This document shows, one piece after another, positions 1 to 10,993 of a stretch of DNA of 64,000 nt (its first letter is position 1; the number at the start of each line of letters is the position of its first letter). The position numbers and the translations under genes were made by a program. The notes beneath the pieces are model-generated. The model ran no database searches, was not told the DNA's origin, and saw only the letters and a list, made by a program, of their open reading frames with translations. The stretch covers positions 109,013,001-109,077,000 of the forward strand of contig NC_133161.1 of assembly GCF_040802235.1 (NCBI RefSeq), in the 5' to 3' direction. Source of the stretch: Manis javanica. Lineage: Eukaryota > Chordata > Mammalia > Pholidota > Manidae.

Positions 1-1659
1 GCCACCAAGTACTACTTCATCCTGAGCCCCTACCGTGGGAAGCGGAACGCCAACCTGAGGTTCCTGAATAAGCTGATCCCTGTGCTGAAGATGGACCACT
101 CGCACGTGCTTGTGAAGGTCAGCAGCACGGACAGCGCAAACTTTGTGCGCCGGGTCCGCGCCATCGTGGCGCACGTTGCCCGGTCCCCCTGCAGGAGGGT
201 GTCTGTGGAGGACATGGCGCATGCAGCCCGCAGGCTGGGCCTGAAGGTGGACGAAGACTGTGAGGAGTGTCAGAGGGCCAAAGACCGGATGGAGCGCATC
301 ACCAGGAAGGTCAGAGACTCAGACGCCTACCGAAGGGACGAGCTGAGGCTACAGGGGGACCCGTGCAGAAAGGCAGCCCAGGTGGAGAAGGAGCTCTGCC
401 AGGGCCAGTGGGCTGGAGACCCTCCTGAGAAGCACAGGGCTGAGCTGAGGCATCGGCTGCTGGAACTACGAATGCAGCAGCACGGCCATGACCCTGCCTG
501 GGGGGTGCAGGAGTTCATCGCAGGCATTAGCAGCCCCTCCTTGGGTGAGAAGCTATACTTCCTGAGGTGGATGGAGTGGGGGCTGGCCCGGGTGGCCCAG
601 CCACGGCCAAGACAGCCTCCAGATACAGTTCTTACCTTAAGGCCAAAGCACTGTGGGGCCCCAGACTTAAGTGAGCTGTTCTGGCCTGAGCCCCTGGGTG
701 TGGAGCACTTCCTGCGGGAGATGGGCCAGTTCTATGAGGCAGAAAGCTGCCTTGTGGAGGCAGGGAGGCTGCCAGCAGGCCATCGGAGGTTTGCCCACTT
801 CCCAGGCTTGGCCTTAGATCTGCTGCTGAAGGGGCTGCCCTTGGAGTTGATTGACGGGAGCACTCTGAGCACCCCCCTGCACTGGGTCACGGGGCTCCTG
901 AAGGAGTTGCACATCCGCCTGGAGAGGAGGTCACGACTGGTGGTCCTGTCGGTGCTGGGCATGCCAGGCACAGGGAAGTCCACTCTTCTCAATACTATGT
1001 TTGGGCTGCGGTTTGCCACAGGGCGGAGCTGTGGTCCTCGAGGGGCCTTCATGCAGCTTATCACGGTGGCAGAGAGCTTCAGTCAGGACCTGGGTTGTGA
1101 TCATATCTTGGTGATAGACTCGGGGGGCTTGATAGGCGGGGCCCTGACCACGGCTGGGGAGAGGTTTGAGCTGGAGGCTTCTTTGGCTGCCTTGATTATG
1201 GGGCTGAGCAATGTCACTGTGGTCAGTTTAGCTGAAACGAAGGACATTCCGCCTGCTATTCTGCATGCATTTCTGAAGCTGGAAAAAACGGGACATATGC
1301 CCAGCTATCAGTTTGTATACCAGAACCTTCACGATGTGTCTGACCCCGGCCCCAAGCCTAGAGACAGGAAGCAGCTCCTGGATCAAACCAGTGATGTGAG
1401 CAGAGCTGTGGCACAGATGGAGAAACAGGGCGAGCACATTCGGGTGCTGGCAGACCCAGCCTTCTGTGACCCTGAGAAGCAGCACATTTGGTACATCCCA
1501 GGCCTCTGGCATGGAGTACCTCCCATGGCCCCCGTGAGCTCGGGGTACAGTGAGGCCATTTTTGAATTGAAGAGATGCCTGCTGGAGAACATCAGGAATG
1601 GCCTGTCCAACCAGAACAAAAGCATTCAGCAGCTCATTGAGCTGGTGAGGCGGCTGTGA
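1..1659 (+). CDS. URGCP: URGCP, up-regulator of cell proliferation, 3' part of coding region (partial)
   Basis: The frame is open from base 1 to a TGA at 1657-1659, giving 552 codons with no stop. The first in-frame ATG (82) is internal, because conserved protein continues upstream of it, so the true start lies left of the window. The protein is a VLIG-type large GTPase of the interferon-induced very large GTPase family. It has a P-loop GMPGTGKST at 958-984, followed by the family signature LLNTMFG. A VIDSGG switch-II-like motif lies at 1111-1128. The C-terminus ends [11 protein letters not shown]. Human URGCP is about 931 residues, so roughly 380 are missing. URGCP is a cytosolic protein reported to promote cell-cycle progression. 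The name rests on recognising the family and on MRPS24 lying 3 kb downstream in the same orientation, as at human 7p13. A GVIN-type paralogue is less likely, because those proteins are much longer past the G domain. Confidence 0.9.
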   Translation, partial: ATKYYFILSPYRGKRNANLRFLNKLIPVLKMDHSHVLVKVSSTDSANFVRRVRAIVAHVARSPCRRVSVEDMAHAARRLGLKVDEDCEECQRAKDRMERITRKVRDSDAYRRDELRLQGDPCRKAAQVEKELCQGQWAGDPPEKHRAELRHRLLELRMQQHGHDPAWGVQEFIAGISSPSLGEKLYFLRWMEWGLARVAQPRPRQPPDTVLTLRPKHCGAPDLSELFWPEPLGVEHFLREMGQFYEAESCLVEAGRLPAGHRRFAHFPGLALDLLLKGLPLELIDGSTLSTPLHWVTGLLKELHIRLERRSRLVVLSVLGMPGTGKSTLLNTMFGLRFATGRSCGPRGAFMQLITVAESFSQDLGCDHILVIDSGGLIGGALTTAGERFELEASLAALIMGLSNVTVVSLAETKDIPPAILHAFLKLEKTGHMPSYQFVYQNLHDVSDPGPKPRDRKQLLDQTSDVSRAVAQMEKQGEHIRVLADPAFCDPEKQHIWYIPGLWHGVPPMAPVSSGYSEAIFELKRCLLENIRNGLSNQNKSIQQLIELVRRL

Positions 1660-2345
1660 GCAGCTGGAGGAGAGAAAAGTTCTGCTGACAGAGGCCTGCT
1701 GTGGGCGGCCTGTTCTGACGAGGTGTCCATGTGGGGCTGTGCCTGGCGCCTGAGAGGGGCTGGTGCCTGATACGTGTGAGGAGGAGGCAATGCAAAAGAT
1801 GGGTATCTGAAGTTTCCTAAAAAGTGTTAAGAAAGGAAGTGACAGCTCAGAGATGCTCTTGGGAATAGAGCAGTAAAGTAGCGGTGGAGACACAGCAGGA
1901 ATTTGTTCTCAGGCCCTGAGCTCCTGTGGCATTTGGTACAGATGCTCTCTATCACTTGCCACTAGAGTGGAGAGTAGTTCCCCATCACTGCAGAGCTGGG
2001 TACCCAGGATGGGTGGGAAGTTGCCCTGAGGACACAGAGCAGGCCTTCCTTCAGCAGCCTTGGCATCAGTGACTCTCTTCTGCCTGCTCAGTGTGCCACA
2101 GTGTGACCGGCTGCCACGGCCCTCTGCTGACTGGTCCGATACCGCAGGAGCCCCTGCTTGCTCCGTCTGCCCCCTGGTCCTTTGTTTACACCTCTGCCAC
2201 AGCACTCCGTATGGTGCATCTTGGCTCCCCTGCTCCCATGTCTGCCCCTCCCCTGGACCATGAGCTCCTGGAGGGCAGGGGCTTTACCTTACCCAACTTT
2301 GTACCCCCAGGGCCTGGCACACTGTAGGCGCTTAATAAATGTTTA
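1660..2345 (+). other. URGCP: URGCP 3' untranslated region (probable)
   Basis: Non-coding sequence follows the URGCP stop and runs to a canonical AATAAA at 2334-2339. That signal sits inside an L2-type repeat, so the transcript end may have been supplied by the repeat. A second AATAAA at 3417-3422 could give a longer isoform. The extent is inferred from the signals only. Confidence 0.5.
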
Positions 2346-2375
2346 TTGGGTGAATGAAATGAATGGGTGCACACA
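2185..2375 (+). repeat. L2 LINE 3' end fragment
   Basis: The sequence reads like the L2 3' terminus: a gagctcctggagggcag motif, then a ggcctggcacactgtaggcg motif, then cttaataaatgtttattggg and a GAATGAA-type tail. It is an ancient mammalian repeat. Boundaries are approximate. Confidence 0.7.
2334..2339 (+). terminator. URGCP: Candidate URGCP polyadenylation signal AATAAA
   Basis: An exact AATAAA lies 675 bases after the stop codon, within the L2 3' end. A competing AATAAA is at 3417-3422. Confidence 0.5.
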
Positions 2376-2559
2376 TGATAGGAATGGGCAGGTTCCTCTC
2401 TGTACCTTGTTTCCCATTGCGTCAAAGAGGATCACAGTCTAAGGAGGGGTGCATAGTAGAAAGTCTGAGATGGTGGATGCCTGGGTGTCTTAAAATAATG
2501 CCATGCTCTTCCTCTCTCTTTAAGCAGAGATCTGTTCTTTAGGTTGCCCCTGGGAAACT

Positions 2560-2685
2560 GAATTAAATGTGTTTGCAGTGTTATCCCATTTTACAGATGA
2601 GGAAAGGAGGCCTAGGGCAGTTTAGCATCTCACCCCAGCTCACACACCTGCATCAGCAGAGAGGCACTGATGAGTAAGCCAGTAC
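2560..2685 (-). repeat. MIR SINE fragment, reverse orientation
   Basis: The core cccattttacagatgagg is the reverse complement of the conserved MIR core. It is followed by diverged sequence ending near cagctcacacac. Ancient mammalian SINE. Confidence 0.7.
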
Positions 2686-3825
2686 CCTCTACCTCCTGAC
2701 CGCTCACCTTCCCCAAACCCACACCGTGGCCAGGCTTACCCCAGTGTGGTCCCTCAGTGTCAGCTCTTGGTCTTGCTTCCATGCTCTGGGGCCCACTTCC
2801 TTCCAGACATCGTCTGTGGCCCACCTGCACACAGAACTGGGGTCTCGTCCACTGTTTATTCTCTAGTTGGTGCCCTTGCCTGTAATCGTCCTTATCATAT
2901 GCCAGGGTCACCTTGCTGATCCCCAGAAACCAACCCCAGCTGTGCCACTGGTTCTGGGGATCTGCTGCTTAGCCCCTGGGGTCTTTTTTTCCTTTCTATT
3001 TTGTGGCTTCAGGGAAAGTAGGCCCTCAGGTACTGACCAGGAGCTCCTGTGTTACACGTACTCCTTGGGCAGAATCAGCAAGGGAGCATTCTGGATGGCC
3101 GGCTCTGCAGCCCCTTTTCATGCCACTACCTCGATGTGCCTTCTGGGAACCTGGCTGTGGACATGGTAAACAGGAACTCTGGAAACCTGATCTTTTGCCA
3201 ATAATTTAGGAAAATCTTTTCCCTTCTGAAACTCAAAAAGAATCTCTGATCCTTAGGCACTAGAAACGTCTCTTTTCCTGAATCATTAAATAACATGAAT
3301 TTTAAGATGTTGGTCCACTTAGAATTTAAAGCCTTCCCTTACTTTTTTTCCTTCAGAGGCATGGAAGCTACCTCGGTGCTTCTCTAGCCTGTTGGGATTT
3401 CACACAGCCCATATAGAATAAACATGGGTCTTAAGTTCAAGCTCTGGGAATGTCTTTTTGAATTGTTGAATATCAACCAGTTCCCTTAAAATTTGATTCA
3501 AGCTATTTCTGAAATCAGAAACAGAGAAGCCAGTCCTAGCTCCCTACTAATCAAGGAGTCTTTTTCACCTTCGGTCTATCCATTGTCCTAAAGTTTCAAG
3601 CCTTGAATTCCTGAAAATTAACTGCATGCTTTTTTTCTGGGCAAAGAGTTCATAGGTTTCAACAGTTTCAAAAGGATGCAGGATCTAAACTAGGTTAATA
3701 CTGCTTAGTAATCAGGAAAATTATAACCACCATCCCTGGGGGACCTAAAAGAATGTGAAATTACATCAAACATTTACCCAAAGTACTTCAACTTTTGGAA
3801 GCAGACCAGTGTAAAGACAGGGCAC
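2686..3825. other. URGCP-MRPS24 intergenic sequence
   Basis: No gene-like ORF, splice-linked coding exon or recognisable repeat was found. The only sign of function is an AATAAA at 3417-3422 that could serve a longer URGCP transcript. The stretch would be transcribed in a URGCP-MRPS24 readthrough. Confidence 0.5.
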
Positions 3826-5170
3826 GACGACCTTGGGTCAAGAGGTCGCCTGGGCCAGACTCGAAGTCGCGCGGCTCAGGAACCCCGGCCGTGCAGGGAC
3901 CGGCCGGGCGGAGCGGGAGAGGCTGCTGGAGCCGAGCGCCTTCCCAGTAAGTTAACGGCGCCCCGCTCGCTCCGTCTCAACTCCATGGCCTGCCGAGGCC
4001 GTTTGTTTTCAGACCCTAGAGTCAGTGCTGCCCCGTGACTGCAGCTCTCTGGGATACCTGCCCGCGTGTCCCGCGGCCGCGGAGCCCCCCCAGCCAGGGG
4101 ACAGCCCACAGAAGCCGGGACGGCCTCGGAGATCGTCGGCCGGGGGGTCGGGGCCCTCGGAGCAGACGGCCGAGCACCGTGACCCCCTGGGGCCCTGGCC
4201 TGGCTTCCGAAGGATGGCGCCTTGGAGCAAACTCAAAATTCCGTCTTCCCCAAGGGCGGACACGAGGGTGTGATCATCTGTGAAACCCGACGGGAGTCGT
4301 GCGAAGAACTGGGTCAGATTTTAACCAAAACACATTTATTTTTCTTTACGAATTAAAAGCCAGGTTTTCTCTCTTTTTTCTGAAGAACATTATATAATCT
4401 CAAGCGCCTCGTCTCCAGAACCCTGAAGAGGGCGGGCGGGGGAGGGTGGCGGAGCCGGCCTCCCCTCAGGACAGCGGCGCTCCCATCGCCGGGTTCCGTG
4501 GGGACCCCACTTGGCTCCTCAGAGCGCCGACCGGAGCTACGCCGCGGAGGCCGCGCGGGGGAGAAGGACCGGGACAGGCGTGAGGGCGGAAGGACGGCGG
4601 GAAAACCCACGTCCGGCCCCTTCCGGCACGGAGAGCCCTTCGCACCCCCGCGCTGGCGCCGACTTGGTCTCGTCCGATGTCGCGGCCGGCTGACCTTTGC
4701 CCCAGGCCGCCCCGCCCCGCGGCGCGCTCCGTTCGGTCCAAAATGGCGGCGCCCGCGTGCGGCGGGCGGCGGGTGAGTAAACGGTGCGGGCAGGCCCGGC
4801 GAGGCGGCATGGGGGCCCCGGTCTCCGCCTCACGCCTCCTCCCCGACAGGTGCTGGCCTGGAGCCGAGGGCTGCTTTGCGCCTGGCGCGTCCTGCACTCG
4901 TCCGCGGTCTGCGCCAAGGTGAGCGCGGCGGGTCCCGGGAGTCCTGGTGGTCCGGTGGGGGCCGGGGTTGGAGGCTGGAGCTGGCGCGCGGAGTCACGGC
5001 CCCTCTTTGCTCCTAGAACCGAGCGGCCCGGGTCCGAGTGGGCAAGGGGGACAAACCCGTGACCTATGAGGAGGCGCACGCGCCGCACCATGTCGCGCAC
5101 CGCAAGGGGTGGCAGTCGCTGCACACAGGTGAGGGCCCTGGACCGCCCGGCGGCCGGAGAGTTTCCCAGC
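3826..5170. promoter_or_regulatory. MRPS24: CpG island with MRPS24 promoter
   Basis: This is a sharply GC-rich stretch with many CpGs, unlike the AT-balanced flanks. It covers MRPS24 exons 1-3 and about 900 bases upstream. A ttccgg ETS-type site lies near 4620. There is no TATA box at the expected place. This is typical of a housekeeping promoter. The reverse strand also has long open frames here, but they are GC-driven and show no recognisable protein. Confidence 0.8.
4738..4750 (+). promoter_or_regulatory. MRPS24: YY1-type site overlapping the MRPS24 start codon
   Basis: The sequence ccaaaatggcggc matches the strong YY1 motif AAnATGGCGGC and contains the initiator ATG (4743-4745). YY1 sites at or just after the start are common in ribosomal and nuclear mitochondrial genes. 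Binding itself is inferred. Confidence 0.6.
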
Positions 5171-6551
5171 AGGGATTGCACGAACGGGAAGTGAATCGGT
5201 GTCGGAGGTTGTATTCAGCCACACCCTTAATCTAATTCTGTCTGTGAATTTGCCCACTGTTTTCACGGCCATTCTCAGGCCCGGGCAGAGCCACCCACGT
5301 GCACCTTTCCAGCTGAGGTTGAGCAAGGCTCTGCCTTCTTGTTTGAGCTTATACTGTAAACAAGTGCTCTCGAGATCTGTTAGTGCCATGTTTTTGTAGT
5401 TCCGTGCTTTTTGTTGGTGATCCGCTGCCCTAAAATAGCCGGTAATGCTGAATGCTGTCTGCTGTTCTTAAGTTCAGGAAGGCTGTGAAGTACCTTATGA
5501 GAAGATGTGCATGTTAAGGAAACCTCTTTCAGGTATGAGTGAAGGTGTTAGCAGAGTTGAACGTCAATCAGCCATGGTGTCTGTAAACAAACACACAGTT
5601 ATGTATTGTTCTGTTAACAAAATATTGTAACCATAGGCTCACAGAAACTTAACCGTGTATTTCAGCTAGGAGCAGTGGTTCAGCGTTCACTAACTTATTC
5701 ATGGTGACTGTAAAACATGACTTCTGTGAATTAATAAGAATCTACTATTATTTCTTCAGTGTGAGTGTTCTAAACTTGGATGTTTGAGATGCATCCGTCT
5801 AGAAAAATTGCTTAAAATACAGATTCCTGTCCCCCACCCTTTTTAGCTTCTGGTTTTCAAGTGTGAGGGTGGGCATGGAGATCCTTAACAGATATTTTAA
5901 GAGGTGCACACTGAGAATCCACTAGGTGGTGAGGGACCTCGTGTCCCTAATTCAGGAGTAGCTGGTGGCCTCATCTGGCCCATGGGATGACCAGTGCTTG
6001 TCTAAGGCAGTCAAGAATGAGTGGAAAAGGGGCTATACTTGGAGGCATTGTCTGAGTTTTGTGCCCTGGCTAAGGCCTCAGTCTACCCTTTTGTCAGACA
6101 AGGATAACAGTCATACCTACCTAACAGCCTTGGTTTGGGGATTTAATGAAATAAATGCACTTTGAACTATAAAGTGTTATTCTTCTTAAGTTACAGAAGA
6201 AAACTGAGGAGGCCAGGGTGGGGTGGAAGGCGGTGCTCAGCACTGTTGGGTGCCCTTCTCTTTTTAGGTAACCTGGATGGGGAAGACCAGGCTGCAGAGC
6301 GGACGGTGGAGGATGTTTTCCTTCGAAAGTTCATGCTGGGCACCTTCCCAGGCTGCCTGGCTGACCAGCTCATTTTAAAGCGCAGGGCTAACCAGGTGGA
6401 GGTCTGTGCCATGGTCCTGAGGCAGCTGCCTGCACACAAGTTCTACTTTCTTGTGGGCTACAGTGAAACTCTGCTGTCCCACTTTTATAAGTGTCCTGTG
6501 CGCTTGCACCTCCAGACTGCTCCCTCAAAGGCTGTGTATAAGTACATCTAG
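4743..6551 (+). CDS. MRPS24: MRPS24, mitochondrial small-ribosomal-subunit protein uS3m (four coding exons)
   Basis: Coding exons are 4743-4772, 4850-4918, 5017-5128 and 6268-6551, ending in TAG. All introns are GT-AG: donors gtgagt (4773), gtgagc (4919) and gtgagg (5129), with acceptors ending at 4849, 5016 and 6267. The exons join in frame to 164 codons plus stop, close to the human length of 167. Recognisable stretches are [16 protein letters not shown] in exon 3 and [20 protein letters not shown] in exon 4. The N-terminus is Ala-, Arg- and Trp-rich with few acidic residues, as in a mitochondrial targeting peptide. The protein is a component of the 28S subunit of the mitochondrial ribosome. 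The gene lies downstream of URGCP in the same orientation; a URGCP-MRPS24 readthrough is known in human. No disruption was seen. Confidence 0.97.
6035..6180 (+). repeat. MIR SINE in MRPS24 intron 3
   Basis: It reads like the forward MIR core and 3' half: a cctcagtctacccttttgtc region, then gataacagtcatacctacct, then ggggatttaatgaaataaatgca. It lies wholly inside the third intron. Confidence 0.7.
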
Positions 6552-6676
6552 GATAACTGTCTTTTTTGCATCCATCTTTAACATGCAAAGGACATAAATG
6601 TCTGGGAAAGGAGTGAAGAGATGGGGGAAACACACGCCCTCGGTGTCCTGAGGCTTTGTTTTCAAAGTTGCTGTTG

Positions 6677-6682
6677 AATAAA
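6677..6682 (+). terminator. MRPS24: MRPS24 polyadenylation signal AATAAA
   Basis: An exact AATAAA lies 126 bases after the MRPS24 stop. It is followed about 20 bases later by a GT-rich tract (gtgttgtcttatctctaagtg), as expected for the downstream element. Confidence 0.85.
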
Positions 6683-6719
6683 TAGACTGTGTTGTCTTAT
6701 CTCTAAGTGTGTCTTTACT

Positions 6720-9235
6720 CTGAGGCAACTAGAATAGTGTTTCTTGCCCCCAGGATGGCTGCCAGTTGTCTGAGGCTTAGGTAATAGCTACAGATCAAGG
6801 AATATCTTGTGAAAATCATTGTATCAGGAACTTTACCTTAAGTTCTTTTTTTCTTCACAAAATGGAAAGATACCTTTTTAGTGAATATAATGTTAACTAA
6901 AAAAAAATTAAAAAGTATGAACATGTATCAAACCGACCATTTCACTTTCTTATAATTCTACCCCAGAGAGAACTACTGTAAACAGTGTGTTGTATTTTAT
7001 TTCCAAATGTACTTTTTTTCTAGAAATTCTTAAGAGAGTACTTATCATTTATTAAATGTGCTTTTAACTGAGCATCTCTGTGCCAGAGACTACTAAGTGC
7101 TTGGAACATGTTGATGAACAAAATTTTTTTGTCATTACCATGCTGCTAGATATTCAGGTTTTTAAAAAAGTTATTTAAATAGCATTAACACTCCAGAAAA
7201 CAAGATCTGGGATGAAGGCATCTTACTAGATATCTTTCTTCACCTGATTTCATTTTTCTTTTCCAAATAAAGGGTCCCATGTGTGGGCTGCTCTCATTTT
7301 TCAACCATACACTCACGATTCAGAGATAGAGCATCTAACTGGAGGCATCCAACCCCAGGGCTTTGCACACAGGTGCGACACCCAGGCACTGGCTTGTAGC
7401 CATGTGTTCTCTTCCACTGTTTTGCAAAGTTCAGCCACAGGATGCCTGGAGCACAGAAGATAGAAGGTAGGGGCTGGTGTTCTTGCGGGGGAGGCACTCT
7501 GGCTGTGGCAGTGGGTGGAAGAGATGAAGTGTGAACAACAGAGAACTCAAAGAGCAGAGCAGGCAGAGCAGGTGGTGTCAGGGCTGCTTCCTGGTGAATG
7601 AGTTCTGGCCTGATCTTGCAGACATGCACACCAAGGCCCTGAGGGGGCAGGGTTGCCCAGGTCTCCACCATTCCCCTGGTAGCCATTCTGAAGCTGGGGC
7701 ACAGAGGCACTAGCAGTCCCTGCAGGCTACACACCAGGTCTTTGTAGTTTGCAAGGAGGCGGCACAAAGAGTTTTTTCCCAGTGTAGTCCTAGCTGATCT
7801 CACTGTCGCTCCTCACTGGTCACATTTGTGCACTTTGGAAATGAGGCCTGATGTTTGCTAATTCATTCTCATCCAAGTTAATAAGATCAAGTTAGTTTCT
7901 GTCATGTTACATTAGCTGTCATCAAATCAAATGAGATATTTTTGAAAATCTGAGTTGACAGAGAAGGCTGCCCCCACAAGTAGGTTTTCCAGGGAATGAG
8001 CCATGACTTAGCAGCAACAACTTGGCTTGTAGCAGAGACCATCCTATACTCCCATAAACTCCCCTCCCATGGCTCATGTGACATCTGTTGCTGCAGGTGG
8101 TGATCAACCCCAGGGCTGGCCTCCCATCTGTGGCATTGCACACAACCAGACAGGCCACTGGCATGGCCGCTGGATTGGAGAACTAACATCTGAGTACAGA
8201 TGTATAACGGATCCTGTATGCAGAGCAGCACAACCTAGATGTATGACACTGATGCAAGAGATGTTGGTGGTCTGTAATGATCCCTGGGCATCCCTTTATC
8301 CCACTTCCTCCTGCCACAAAACAAGTGACTACAAATTCCAGTCCTAGGTGAGTTGGCGGGGGCATTAGTGCAGGGAAGTGGAGGGCAGCAAGCTGTCCCC
8401 AGTTCTGACTGCTCCCCACTCTGGGCCCATCCATGGCAGCATCAAGCCACCTTTGGCCCAAACCTCTTGTTTTGGGACTGTACATGGTCAAAGAGAATTC
8501 CTTGAATTCTGGATGTGTTAAGGAATTTCTGTTTATACCAGCATGTTTGCTGGAGGAGGGGGTCAGAGAGTAGGGGAAGGGACTGGGTCTAGCAGCTGGG
8601 ATCTCCCAAAACCCTAACACTGGGAAGAGCACAAGTAAGGTGTGCATCTTCTTCCAGCCCATTTGACCCCACTCTGGCCTACTTTTCAGAGGTCTTCATT
8701 GAGGGGTCCCTTTGTGCACAGCCTTTTGTGTGTCTAATGATCAGAGTGTCACTTGGAGTCACATGGTGGGTGAGGATTTCTGCATCGTGACCCAGACCCC
8801 AAACCACAAGATGCATGTGGGTCTTAGAACACCCTCCTCCAGGATGGCACCCTCATTCAGGACAGAAGGCAGAAGCCACCTGCTATGGAAGCGGGTGCCT
8901 GGTCTTTTGGTTTCCAAAATGGTCCTTATGCTGAGAGAACAGAGTCCACAGGTGAGGGAGTGCTTGGTGGGGCTGTTGTCCATCCTTGCTTCTCCCCACA
9001 AAGGGACCTTTGCAGAAAAAGCTCACTGGAGTTCATCTCTTCCAATTGCACTCTTCCTTCCCCCATGTTGGAAGGTTCTGAAGCACATTTTCATGTTCCC
9101 CTGTAAAGCTATTGTGTCATAAAGTTTGAAACATCACCAGGAGACACCTCAACCCATTGTCGGTTTTGCTGTAGCCTGATCAAAGGGGCCCAGGTGGAAA
9201 ATGGAACCACTGGAGGCCCTGCTGATGTCCCCACT
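6720..9235. other. Intergenic sequence right of MRPS24
   Basis: No gene-like frame was found. Around 7040-7135 there is an ancient MIR/L2-like segment (tgagcatctctgtgccagag, then aagtgcttggaac). The rest is unassigned and has no obvious tandem structure. Here the region should leave the conserved 7p13-like block; nothing recognisable as the next human neighbour is visible. Confidence 0.5.
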
Positions 9236-10080
9236 GCAAATGAACCCCATCAGGAGTTCAGAGACGGCATATTCTGCTCCCCTTCACATGGATGTATTCC
9301 AACTTGCTTATGTATTCCATCTATTGAAGGACATCCCAATTTCTTTAAGTTCTTAGCCATTATGAAAAGAGCTGCCATGCATAATTTCAGGCTAGTTTTT
9401 GTTTGGATGTAGTTTTTCAAAGCAGCTGTGCAAGTGATAGAGGTGTGATTGTTGGAACCTAAGGTCAAACTTGTTTCATTTGGAAAAAACTGTCAAACTC
9501 TTCCAAAGTGACCGTGTGTGCATTCCACCAGCAATGGAAAAAGGTTCATATTGTTCCTCACCCCCCAGCAGTTGCCATTGTCATTTTTGGTGTTTAGCAG
9601 TTCTAGTAAGTGGGCAGTACTACCTCGTTTTAATTTGGAATTTACTAATAAAATATGATGAGCATGTATTTCTGTGCTTATTTGCCATCTGTTTTTGGCG
9701 AGGTGTATGTGCTGATCTTTATACACTTTTTTAGTGGGGTTTGTTTTAAGCTTTGTGTATTTTAAGTACAAGTCCTTTATTAGACATGTGCTTTGTAAAT
9801 ATTTCCTCCCACTTGGTGGCTTGTATCTTGGTTCTGTGAACTAGGTCTTTCACAGAATAGAACATTTTAATTTTACAAAGTCCACATTATTTTTTTCTTT
9901 ATTTTTCTGACAGGCTTTTGATGTTAAAACTCATTACCAAGGTCATATATATTTTCTTCTGTTTTCTTGATATTGTATAGTGTTGCCTTTTAAATTTGTC
10001 TGTGGACAATTTATAGTAAATGTTGGTGTAAGCTGTGAAGTTTGTGATTATGTTCATTTCATGTGTTTTCCAATTTTGAA
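9236..10080 (-). mobile_element. Old L1 LINE 3' fragment, reverse orientation
   Basis: On the + strand this reads as the reverse complement of an L1 ORF2 C-terminus and 3'UTR. It contains remnants of the antisense sentences seen in younger copies here: a gttcttagccattatgaaaag motif, a cattccaccagcaatgg motif and a tttgccatctgttttt motif. There are many indels and no usable frame. It is much older than the L1s at 30-37 kb and 58-64 kb. Confidence 0.75.
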
Positions 10081-10359
10081 GACACCTGGGTATTGGCTCC
10101 CTGTCAGTTTGCATTTCCTAAATTAAGTGGATTCAGCAGACCCTTGGAGGGGGCATCTCCTCTGAGCCTGAGCCCCCCATTCTACACTGCCCCTGCCACC
10201 CTGCAGGGGGACCACTGTGTTGTCACCCGACTTGGCTCTGCATCCACGCTGATGGGAGCTCCGCGTCCTGAGGACCCGCAGAGGCTGTGGGTTGGTGATG
10301 GGGTCCACGCTTACAGGTGCTCTGTCTCCTGAGGACCCGGGAGGTGTCGCCATGGGAAG

Positions 10360-10603
10360 AAAAGGTGAGGAAAGGGAGGAGAGGAAGGTGAAGTTTCCTG
10401 TGCACCCACTGCTGAGCCCTTAGACTGGAGGACAGGGAGGAGGGACTTGCTGGGGGGAATGGTCTCCAGTGAGAGATGGTGTGCGAGGATGAGGGAGAGG
10501 GAGGAGAGAAGCAGGGGAACGGGGACTGAGGGCTGAGGGGGCATGAGGGTGAGGTGGGGGTGAAGGTGAGATGGGTGAGGGGGGAATAGTGGGTGAGGCA
10601 GGG
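10360..10603. repeat. G-rich degenerate minisatellite, left part
   Basis: A purine-rich, G-rich tract of irregular gaggggg, gtgaggtgggg and gggtgag words on the + strand. It stops at the ERV boundary (10604) and resumes at 12833, so the ERV was inserted into one array. Such arrays are common next to mammalian chromosome ends. Confidence 0.7.
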
Positions 10604-10993
10604 TGTCCTGCCAATGGGTCTCAGCCCCAGGCAAGTTCACTTATGGATTCAGTGAGACTGAAAAATGACAATGGAATGTTCTTGGAGTGAAATGGTTTAA
10701 ACCCAACTTTATTCCCACGGTGGCAAGTCAGTCACTAGAATCCCATCCACTCAGAGCAAGTCTGCATGCAGCAAGCTGGTCTCTGCCTTGTCTCAGTCTC
10801 CATCCTTGGCATTGCCACCACTCCAGCCTCTGCTCTTTTGCAGCCGTGTGACCATGCCACCATGTCACACAGAGCACTGGGCAGAGCTCTTTATATAGAG
10901 ACAGTAACAACGTATTACCCGCACGTGTGTAGTGAGCAAGCCGACCAGGACCAGGTGAGAATCCTGGCCATAGGAACAACTACTTTGTCCACA
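10604..10993 (-). repeat. 3' LTR of the reverse ERV
   Basis: It is homologous to the LTR at 12416-12832 and to the solo LTR at 20976-21386. Read on the minus strand it contains a TATA-like tatataaagagctctgccc block, an aataaagttgg polyadenylation signal region and a tggccataggattct-type start. 390 bases. Confidence 0.8.

Noticed and set aside
732..1893. Reverse-strand frames of 110 and 221 codons across URGCP
   Set aside because: Shadows of the conserved forward coding frame; no family resemblance.
4009..5181. Reverse-strand frames of 84-214 codons in the CpG island
   Set aside because: They overlap real MRPS24 exons. The high GC content removes stop codons, and the predicted proteins are Pro/Arg/Ala-rich with no recognisable domain.
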